Positions 59,901 to 64,000 of a DNA stretch of 64,000 nt are shown piece by piece. The translations under genes were made by a program, and so were the position numbers. The stretch's first letter is position 1; each line of letters starts with the position of its first letter. Below the pieces are notes generated by a model. That model was given only the letters and a program-made list of their open reading frames with translations. It searched no databases and had not been told where the DNA came from. The stretch comes from Ianthella basta (Eukaryota; Porifera; Demospongiae; Verongiida; Ianthellidae), in assembly GCA_964019415.1 (NCBI GenBank), contig OZ025877.1:3242879-3306878 (forward strand). Direction: 5' to 3'.

Positions 59901-62132
59901 CTTGTCAATACTACCAGTGAAGATCTCACACTTCTCAATTTTGGTGTTCAGCGTGCACTGTTACAGAAAGGTGGACACCTCCTGCAAGATGAATGCAAAG
60001 CTGCCGCTAAGGAACATGGGAGTCTTTCACATGGCAAGGTAATTGTTACAGGCCCAGGTAAGAGAGGAGGGTTAAAATGCCGTAAGATCCTCCACATCCT
60101 TGCTCCAAAAAAGCCTGGAGGTTTGGTCAGGACTGTTGGTGCTGCCTTACAAAAAGCTGATGAGGAAGGCCTCAAATCAGTTGCCCTACCAGCTATAGGC
60201 ACTGGACAGCATGGCTTCTCTGCCAAGCAAGCTGCAAAGTACATTTGTGATGCAATTGTTACTTTCAGCAAAACTAATCCCACTTCTTTGGGTCATGTTC
60301 GAATCGTTCTGTTTGAGAAGAACTTATTTTCAGACTTTTCCAAGCACTTCGAGGAGTCTGGTAAGGAGAAAGGGGTCATCCGCACTCTTGTAGGAGCTTT
60401 GGGTGGATTGTTGAATGCGGTGACATCTGCATTTGCTGCTAACATGCCATATGACCAGGAATATGAATCAAGTACAGACACAGATCATACAGTTGCAGGT
60501 GCTGTGTATCCTCCTGGACGAGGTCCACCAAAACGTGTTCATTCTTACACAGAAACAACTATTTGTGTGATTTCAGTGTATGCCGGGAGCCAGCAAATTG
60601 CTTCAGATGTAGTTGCCCATATTAATCAAATGATTGATGAATCATCCGTCACTGAAGAAGTGTGTCATGCAAAAATTGATGAACTGCCTCATACAGTCGA
60701 GCAGACTTTGCAAGATTTTGCCAAGCAGCTTCATGTGAAGCTCACCATTGAGAGAGCACCTTTTAATAAGGTCAAGATTCGAGGTGATAAAGCTGACGTG
60801 GCCACTATAAAGACAGCTGTAATGGAAGGTCTATTCAAGCTGGAGATGAAGGAGAAGCGTAAAACGGAGGCAGAACTACTTGTCGGTACAACTCAGTGGC
60901 AATGGAAGGATGCTCAAGGTGAATTTCAAAACTATGAACCATTAGTTAACTTGCAAATTGAAGAGGCTCACAGGAAGGGCCACACAAGAGTGGCTATTGA
61001 GAGTAACGATGGAGCTAAGGACATTGACATTGGCAGCATGAAAGAATCGAGCCAGCACACTATGACAGAGGTGAGGCGGAGAGACTTGGATAAGGAGAGA
61101 CAGGACTATGAGCGAGAGAAGAAGGAAGGTAGGTTAACTATAACAGCGTGATATTGTCATGCTGGGCAAGTGTACCCTGTGTATCTGATACGGTGTTGAT
61201 TATGATGGCATCAATATTTGAGTTTCAGACGAAGGTAATGTAAATGGGTCCAAAATCTTTCACAAAGCTGTTACTTTGTGAAGAAGTACCATGACTGCTC
61301 ATGGGAAGAAATCTGTGTTTCTGACGCTGGTCTTTTGTACAAGAAATATATTTAGTCTACAATCAAAAGCTGGGTGGCTGATACTACTCACTTTCAATGC
61401 TTGTATGTTGAGAAATACCTTCTGCCACTAACATTTTGAATGGGGAGAGACTTTTTCAACCCTCGCAGAAGAGGCGATTAACCCCCTACCATCTTTGCTA
61501 CATGGCAGCTTAACCTTTGTTCACAAAATGACAATGTACTATCACTAAGGACACATTGCCCAAAGATTTGAACAATCTGGACAATCTAATTATTTGTTGG
61601 AATCTCATTGGTCCTACTTTGGCCTACTACTTTGCCACTTGCCCTGTATCAGTAGCTGGAAGTCCTTCATGTATGATATCATAAGAATTGCTCACTTTAT
61701 AAACAATGCTGCCAATGTAATGAAATGAAATTACGAGTGGTGCTCATTCATTACATTATGCAGGTGAAAGGCCATCAAACTGGGACCCAATGCCTATTGA
61801 CCCCAATACTGGGAAGGAAGCCTTGTGTTATGTTGCAGAACTCAATCAAACCAGTCCAGAATACAGGGAAGTTGAACAGGCTTTCTCACGCACTATGGGA
61901 GCTGTAGGTAGCTTAATACCTGGAATGGTCAGTGCATACCAGGGAGTCATCAAAATCCAGCGCGTGCAGAACCAGAAGCTGTATACCCAGTACTTGGCCC
62001 GGAAGAGATTTATTGACAAATCCAACCCTGAAGGTCACCAGAATGAACATCGTTTATTCCATGGTTGTGATGGAAAAGTAACCAATGACATTAACCATGA
62101 GGGGCTTAACAGAAACTTTGCTGGGAAAAATG
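36470..62132 (+). CDS. Gene C: PARP14-like macro-PARP, eight exons visible, 3' end outside window
   Basis: Exons 36470-36653, 37418-38035, 46145-46420, 55565-55807, 56677-58991, 59084-59323, 59454-61128 and 61764-62132 join to 5,920 nt in one frame (1,973 codons plus one base). The missing last exon should add about 95 residues. Domain order: RRM-like 1; short Ser/Thr/Pro-rich linker; RRM-like 2-4; KH-like middle; macrodomain 1 (about 963-1148), 2 (1201-1371), 3 (1422-1593); WWE (about 1770-1828); PARP domain from about 1851. The exon plan equals gene B except for the short linker and one extra intron between WWE and the PARP domain. Expected role: mono-ADP-ribosylation with ADP-ribose-binding modules. 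Confidence 0.85.
37418..38035 (+). CDS. Gene C exon 2: RRM tail, short linker, start of RRM-like 2
   Basis: After tctctgcag the exon reads GMAKLTKGNHDISGVKLRVT, closing RRM 1. A Ser/Thr/Pro/Gln-rich linker of roughly 130 residues follows, then VVRVVGIPPDWDEDMLNMAF and the acidic DDEDEGGGEIEENG opening RRM 2. Symmetric phase 1-1, 618 nt. There is no 24-bp repeat, unlike gene B. Confidence 0.82.
39676..39742. repeat. Hairpin of the caagtatttcgagtt family, copy 2
   Basis: caagtattttgagtt ... aactcaaaatacttg around a GC-rich centre. Confidence 0.6.
40440..41275 (+). repeat. Dispersed repeat, copy 2 (intron 2 of gene C)
   Basis: Second copy of the 35075-35888 repeat, same orientation, ending in the hairpin 41165-41269. 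Confidence 0.6.
41165..41269. repeat. GC-rich foldback hairpin, copy 2
   Basis: agttatcacatggcc ... ggccatgtgataact around gggcgctttgcgccc. The sister copy is at 35785-35887. The arms have changed together, with tatcaca/tgtgata here against tataaca/tgttata there. Confidence 0.7.
41398..41459. repeat. Hairpin of the caagtatttcgagtt family, copy 3 (inverted dispersed repeat)
   Basis: Hairpin caagtatttcgagtt ... tcgaactacttg. The following 140 bp are the complement of the start of the 31466-32150 repeat, so this is an internally deleted, inverted copy. Confidence 0.6.
42618..42773. mobile_element. Foldback element
   Basis: Arms aacatgtctggatggttttg and the complement of aaaccattagttcttcagac, about 50 bp each. 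The inner parts also pair (acatgcatggtattgttc with gaacagtaccatgcatg). Confidence 0.55.
42941..43124. repeat. Two hairpins: ggaagcccgcc and a long palindrome
   Basis: A perfect short hairpin (gaagcccgccttcggcgggc, 42942-42965) is followed by an imperfect palindrome (43006-43124). Its arms tccgaagtgtctacaggatt and the complement of ctaaatccagtagacaccga surround gaggcccacgcgcgaagcgc. It looks like a foldback MITE. Confidence 0.6.
43899..44490. mobile_element. TIR element, 592 bp
   Basis: Inverted ends tgtgagagtcgccagtagaa and the complement of ttctactggcgactctcaca, about 35 bp with few mismatches (continuing attgaagattag/ctaatcttcgat). Target duplication unclear. No transposase. Confidence 0.6.
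44899..45059. repeat. Palindrome with decayed hammerhead-like core
   Basis: Arms of about 60 bp (agaaagggttggttctccaa ... ttggaaaaccaaccctttct). On the minus strand the left half reads CTGAAAA, then a perfect stem GACCAGA-GCA-TCTGGTC, then GAAACGTCGG. This has the hammerhead layout, but the core CTGANGA is altered to CTGAAAA. It is probably an inactive relative of the satellite at 27197. Confidence 0.5.
45650..45785 (-). mobile_element. Tigger-type MITE fragment (inverted)
   Basis: The complement of ttaggcagccacctctc and its surroundings matches 6781-6960 in the opposite orientation. Confidence 0.45.
46145..46420 (+). CDS. Gene C exon 3: end of RRM-like 2, start of RRM-like 3
   Basis: The acceptor tgtgcag ends at 46144. 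The 276-nt symmetric phase 1-1 exon encodes VAQRVTSKETWEVSDVVLKV (RRM 2 end) and then TIVIEDVPEGIDKEHLVMYL and KALMVLQGDLEE (RRM 3 start). Donor gttagt at 46421. It aligns with exon 3 of gene B at both ends. It is an isolated exon between introns of 8.1 and 9.1 kb, recognisable only through the paralogue. Confidence 0.8.
46510..46613. repeat. Palindrome
   Basis: catatagtacggtagggagg and the complement of gacctaccgtactatatg, arms about 45 bp with few mismatches. It is probably one end or the whole of a foldback element. Confidence 0.6.
46911..47278. repeat. Inverted-repeat segment
   Basis: tgtggccgtgacagggtgct with gcacggaggatcttga is repeated inverted (tcaagatcctccgcagc, attgtcacggccaca). 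The ends are not defined; it may be the inner part of a larger TIR element starting at 46510. Confidence 0.45.
47866..48264. mobile_element. Mutator-like MITE, 399 bp, 9-bp target duplication
   Basis: Ends tagtctaggggccagacc and the complement of ctggctcgccagacta. Flanks gtatgttgc (47857-47865) and gtatgtagc (48265-48273) are a 9-bp duplication with one mismatch. Each end has an inner inverted ccagacc/ggtctgg segment, as in the elements at 19019 and 25494. Confidence 0.72.
48342..49273. mobile_element. TTAA-flanked TIR element, 932 bp
   Basis: Perfect 16-bp ends ggtggtaggtgtggct and the complement, with TTAA at 48338-48341 and 49274-49277. TTAA targets are used by piggyBac and Kolobok elements. 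The absence of CCC next to TTAA argues against the piggyBac family seen elsewhere in the window. No transposase. Confidence 0.7.
49795..52431 (+). pseudogene. piggyBac transposase, fragmented
   Basis: Pieces in several frames follow the piggyBac order. An acidic N-terminus reads SDEELDVEGNDSHTDETEEE in a shifted frame. Next come the entry region (PRVGIPSTPKDIFLLFFTST, IVDQSNKYAAE, 50200-50330) and the third catalytic Asp region (RHVYYDNFFASVDL, near 51640). Further on are RTGLYSCATLRSNRKSFPTK and LYNQYMGGVDCNDELCGYYH, and finally a Cys/His-rich C-terminus (HRCHYCHNYKKE ... WHCKDCQLYLC). The core with the first two catalytic Asp residues is missing between about 50470 and 51590, where other DNA is found. 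Multiple frameshifts make it inactive. Confidence 0.75.
51236..51494. mobile_element. Foldback element inside the piggyBac remnant
   Basis: Arms of about 100 bp: aaggatgtagggatggcata ... gagcattaaccatcgtcc, mirrored by gaccatggttaatgctcc ... tatgccattcctacatcctt. It lies in the gap of the transposase, so it inserted after the piggyBac. Confidence 0.65.
53108..53365. repeat. Direct duplication, about 171-bp period
   Basis: ggtgccgtttgcctagctgc ... gtgggccgacacaccatttt (from 53112) is repeated as ggtgccgttcacctagctgc ... atgggccgagacgccatttt (from 53283). Confidence 0.6.
53554..53898. mobile_element. Tigger/pogo-type MITE, TA target
   Basis: CAGTAGAATCTCCCTTATCC at the left, the complement of GGGAGGTTCTACTG at the right, and TA on both sides (53552-53553, 53899-53900). 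The middle has three imperfect units of tactgtattacagtacag. No coding capacity. Confidence 0.75.
54783..55438. mobile_element. piggyBac-type MITE (TTAA target)
   Basis: TTAA at 54779-54782 and 55439-55442, ends cccattagccgcgga and the complement of tccgtggtgaaaggg. Inside the right end is a hairpin of tgacgccaaaaggtgtca and its complement. Confidence 0.75.
55565..55807 (+). CDS. Gene C exon 4: end of RRM-like 3, start of RRM-like 4
   Basis: A symmetric phase 1-1 exon of 243 nt after tattactcag. GHLEATVAKIKSAKKLLKET closes RRM 3. AVLVTNISNESCREDKLKLY, then FKNKKKSGGGKCEVSI and AVVTFQEPEG, start RRM 4. Donor gtgggt at 55808. The match to gene B exon 4 (YFKNKKKSGAGG) fixes the frame. Confidence 0.82.
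55808..56676 (+). other. Intron 4 of gene C
   Basis: An 869-bp phase-1 intron. A C run lies near 56239. No element or gene is recognised. An upstream extension of the exon-5 frame (from 56499) is open, but the paralogue alignment and the tatatgtag acceptor place the exon start at 56677. Confidence 0.55.
56677..58991 (+). CDS. Gene C exon 5: RRM 4 end, KH-like middle, macrodomain 1
   Basis: 2,315 nt, phase 1 to 0. It begins GVEGVLARNHAGQLGEEVDL and LQAYHPIL (RRM 4 end), matching VLGQRVSVKLYHPIL of gene B. The middle carries the same alternation of helices and strands as gene B (for example TAGSEYDEEWSSVCNDVLQQ). Macrodomain 1 is VEIMVGDLTEYPADVIVNAA, NTKLQHGGGLAGVISRKGG and AISSGIFGVPLDVCARAM, with intact Asn-Ala-Ala-Asn and GGGLAG motifs of ADP-ribose-binding, hydrolase-type domains. 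It ends KGSLTDHS at a gttagt donor (58992), equal to KGSLTSYQ in gene B. Confidence 0.86.
59084..59323 (+). CDS. Gene C exon 6: N-terminal part of macrodomain 2
   Basis: A phase 0-0 exon of 80 codons from ttctgcag|GCAGAT to gagaaa|gtaaga. It encodes ADVYVNTASCGLDLTHGAVA to VVHTVGANYDGQGGNAEK. It has two residues more than gene B and a different substrate-loop motif (NTASCGL against NTAHNQL). Confidence 0.85.
59454..61128 (+). CDS. Gene C exon 7: macrodomains 2 (end) and 3, WWE
   Basis: From ttcatag|GGGATG to ggaag|gtaggt, phase 0 to 1. It completes macrodomain 2 (SVAFPALGTGNLGFPDNVVA) and encodes macrodomain 3 (VTIDIVHGDISKDNCEGLVN, ALPAIGTGQHGFSAKQAA) and the WWE domain (WQWKDAQGEFQNYEPLVNLQ ... 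EVRRRDLDKE). It stops at REKKEG, where gene B continues in the same exon into the PARP domain. Confidence 0.86.
61764..62132 (+). CDS. Gene C exon 8: start of PARP catalytic domain
   Basis: The acceptor attatgcag ends at 61763. The exon encodes GERPSNWDPMPIDPNTGKEA to NRNFAGKNG, phase 1-1, 369 nt. The triad histidine is present in LFHGCDG (62060-62062). Donor gtaagt at 62133 matches genes A and B. The exon with the Tyr and third triad residue is not in the window; the start of an LTR retrotransposon lies downstream, probably within that last intron. Confidence 0.84.
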
Positions 62133-62380
62133 GTAAGTCTAGATCTGTCTAAGCCTCCATATTTGTTTATTTGTGTTGCATTTCCTGACCAATCTAGCAT
62201 TACCAAGCCAAGCATTCATGGTTAACTGGTTGGCAAAATGCATGAATAGTTCTAGTTTGCTTAGATTTTTTTCTATCCTGTTTTAGTCCCACTAACCACG
62301 AACAACCTTTGTTACTAATATTCTTTCATTTGCTTTGCATAAGTGTATTTGGGCCCAGTCTCCTGTAGCCGACCTTCTTT

Positions 62381-62560
62381 TCATAGACTCCACTTGGAAG
62401 GATGATCTGGGCTTATTGCCTTTCCTATTCTTGAAATTTGTGACATTGACACCCCAAACTGCTTAGCCACTTGAACTTGTGTTGCTCCAGCTGCTTCCAG
62501 CTCCTTAAAAATCTTCACTTTGTTGCTCAGACTCAAATCGACGTCTTTAGCAGCAGCCAT
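62381..62560 (-). CDS. 59-residue frame with a CENP-B/Tigger-type helix-turn-helix
   Basis: The minus-strand frame from ATG 62560 reads MAAAKDVDLSLSNKVKIFKE, then LEAAGATQVQVAKQFGVSMS, QISRIGKAIS and a stop after nine more residues. LS...K..I...LE.G.TQ..VAK.FGVS.S.ISRI is the N-terminal Psq/CENP-B-like DNA-binding helix-turn-helix of Tigger/pogo transposases. It ends where a full-length protein would continue, so it is either a transposase fragment or a short HTH protein. It lies just beyond the putative LTR, on the same strand as the retrotransposon. Confidence 0.45.
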   Translation of the reverse strand: MAAAKDVDLSLSNKVKIFKELEAAGATQVQVAKQFGVSMSQISRIGKAISPDHPSKWSL

Positions 62561-62586
62561 ATTATCCCGCCATGCTATTTACTCTG

Positions 62587-62865
62587 TGTTGCAGCTAGAC
62601 ACGAACTGACGACCACGAACCACGGGTAATGAAACAAATGGACAACAAGATCAATAAGCCACTTGGCAACTCAACTTACAACCAGGGCAAGCACTCTACA
62701 GCAACACGTGCACAACAACTCAGCATGCGTACAACATGATGTAAGTAACCAAAAGAAGATACAATCAGATATGCACAGTACAATAGTAGCCACTATCAAC
62801 ATACAACACACAAGGTACTATTCTTAGCATCATGCACAGTAATCACAGGTTACAAGGTTACTACA
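62587..62865 (-). mobile_element. Putative 3' LTR of a Ty3/gypsy-like retrotransposon
   Basis: On the minus strand the sequence right after the polypurine tract begins TGTAGTAACC (62865 downwards), as an LTR should. The outer boundary at 62587 (…GCTGCAACA) is a guess based on the terminal CA. The other LTR is outside the window, so it cannot be tested here. Confidence 0.45.
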
Positions 62866-62877
62866 CCCCTTCCCCCT
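62866..62877 (-). other. Polypurine tract
   Basis: AGGGGGAAGGGG on the minus strand, 19 bases after the stop of the integrase frame and directly before the putative LTR: the usual plus-strand primer site of LTR retrotransposons. Confidence 0.65.
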
Positions 62878-62896
62878 AAATGGGAATTGTGTTCAG

Positions 62897-64000
62897 TCAT
62901 GGGGTGTACCGGTCTGGGGGCCCGCGAGTGCGAATGGACCTCCGTGGAGTTGTGCTGTGGCTCGACTCCGAACTTGAGGCATCCACTGGTTCAGTGGACT
63001 CAGTTGGCCAAGGCAACGAAACGTCATCCATGTCACCGTTGGAGGGTTCGTCCATGGGAGCAGCACGCCGTCTACTCTGGACATGGTTCACGTGCCTCCT
63101 TACAACTCTGCCATCATCCAACTCCACCTCAAAAGACAAAGGCCCACGTAATGATCTGGTGCATCCAGTTAGCCAATTAGGGCCTGCCGTGAAGTTCTTT
63201 ACAAACACCAAAGATCCTGGCTCAAACTTTCTGTCCCGGCTGGATCTGTCATGATCTGCCTTCTGGCGGTCTTGAGCCCTGGCTACACGAGATGCCACAC
63301 TAGGCCGCATGAGATCTAGGTGTGTTCTCAGTCGGCGACCCAACAGCAGCTCAGCAGGCGAGACTCCGGTGACTGTGTGAGGAGTTGTTCTGTAATGGAA
63401 CAGGAACCTCGATAGCTGCTGTTGGATGTCTTCAGCAGAACTCTTCTTCATTGCCACTTTAAAGGTTTGTACATATCTTTCAGCTAGCCTGTTGGAGGAA
63501 GGGTGATAAGGTGCTGATGTGGCATGTCTGATACCATTCCTATTGAGGAATTCCTTGAATTCAGCACTGGTAAAGACGCTGGCATTGTTGGAAACAAGTA
63601 ACTCCGGTAAGCCATGCATTGCAAACATGGACCTCAGTTTCTCGATAGTGTGCCTGGAAGATGTAGTGGGTACCATCTCCACCTCCAACCATTTGGAGTG
63701 TGCGTCAACGACGACTAAAAACATCTTCCCTAAGAAGGGCCCAGCATAATCAATGTGCAGCCTTGTCCATGGCTGGGATGGCCATTCCCAAGGATGGAGG
63801 GGGGCTTGGGCAGGTGTCTTCTGGTTCAGTTGGCATTCTCGGCACGAGTGCACCTTGCTTTCAATCTCTGAATTCATTTCTGGCCACCACACAACCCCTC
63901 TCGCGATAGCCTTCATTCTTGAGACTCCAGGATGGCTCTCATGAAGTTCATCCAGCACTTGCTGACATAGCACTTTTGGTACTACAACTCGGCTTCCCCA
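62897..64000 (-). CDS. Ty3/gypsy-like pol polyprotein, integrase part (partial)
   Basis: The frame is open from the right window edge to tga 62897-62899. It begins WGSRVVVPKVL and shows the H2C2 zinc-binding region (HESHPGVSRMK ... CRECQ), the integrase core (LHIDYAGPF, with the first Asp; then LLVSNNASVFTS; then SNRLAERYVQTFK, with the Glu) and the C-terminal GPFxE-like region (RSLRGPLSFEVELDDGRVVR). The second catalytic Asp, normally in SDNG, is Asn (SNNA), so this copy is probably unable to integrate. The protease, reverse transcriptase and RNase H parts lie outside the window. No stop or frameshift is seen in the 367 visible codons, which suggests a young insertion. Confidence 0.85.
   Translation of the reverse strand, partial: WGSRVVVPKVLCQQVLDELHESHPGVSRMKAIARGVVWWPEMNSEIESKVHSCRECQLNQKTPAQAPLHPWEWPSQPWTRLHIDYAGPFLGKMFLVVVDAHSKWLEVEMVPTTSSRHTIEKLRSMFAMHGLPELLVSNNASVFTSAEFKEFLNRNGIRHATSAPYHPSSNRLAERYVQTFKVAMKKSSAEDIQQQLSRFLFHYRTTPHTVTGVSPAELLLGRRLRTHLDLMRPSVASRVARAQDRQKADHDRSSRDRKFEPGSLVFVKNFTAGPNWLTGCTRSLRGPLSFEVELDDGRVVRRHVNHVQSRRRAAPMDEPSNGDMDDVSLPWPTESTEPVDASSSESSHSTTPRRSIRTRGPPDRYTP

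Overview
The window is eukaryotic, intron-rich genomic DNA from a metazoan. Genes are spread over 25 kb each with canonical gt/ag splice sites. Introns and intergenic DNA are packed with microsatellites, foldback MITEs and decayed DNA transposons. The style (low complexity of the tagctagc/catgcatg kind, PARP14-like tandem genes, many TIR elements, hammerhead-type satellites) suggests an invertebrate and most likely a sponge; that assignment is inference.

Genes: three PARP14-type macro-PARP genes lie head to tail on the plus strand. Gene A (1..1648) shows only its last two coding exons, the C-terminal half of a PARP catalytic domain. Gene B (4604..29561) is complete: eight exons sum to 7,818 nt, a 2,605-residue protein with RRM-like domains, a 35-copy 8-residue repeat, a KH-like/unassigned middle, three macrodomains, WWE and a mono-ADP-ribosyltransferase domain. 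Gene C (36470..beyond 62132) has the same architecture without the repeat; its last exon is not in the window. Between B and C a broken copy of the macrodomain-2 exon (34354..34541) marks a lost fourth paralogue. The paralogues share exon boundaries and phases, so the cluster arose by tandem duplication.

Mobile DNA: intron 1 of B holds a pogo-like derivative, a tandemly duplicated block and a truncated hAT transposase. Intron 6 holds a 9-bp-TSD Mutator-like element, a 7-bp-TSD element and a piggyBac-type MITE. Intron 7 holds a piggyBac-type element interrupted by a Mutator-like element carrying a RecQ-helicase fragment, a palindrome-headed dispersed repeat, and a 184-bp tandem/inverted array whose units carry a hammerhead-ribozyme core. 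The B-C spacer has an RTE-like LINE tail, microsatellites and hairpin elements. Introns 2 and 3 of C hold foldback elements, a small Mutator-like element, a TTAA-flanked element and a 3.5-kb decayed piggyBac. After the last visible exon of C a Ty3/gypsy-like LTR retrotransposon begins on the minus strand and runs off the right edge.

The genes encode cytoplasmic/nuclear ADP-ribosylation factors that combine nucleic-acid-binding modules, ADP-ribose-reading macrodomains and a mono-ADP-ribose writer. In vertebrates this family acts in innate, antiviral and interferon-linked signalling; a similar role here is inference. The most unusual items are the hammerhead satellite, the 9-bp-TSD family that captured a RecQ fragment, the coding minisatellite present in only one paralogue, and the phase-1 modular RRM exons.
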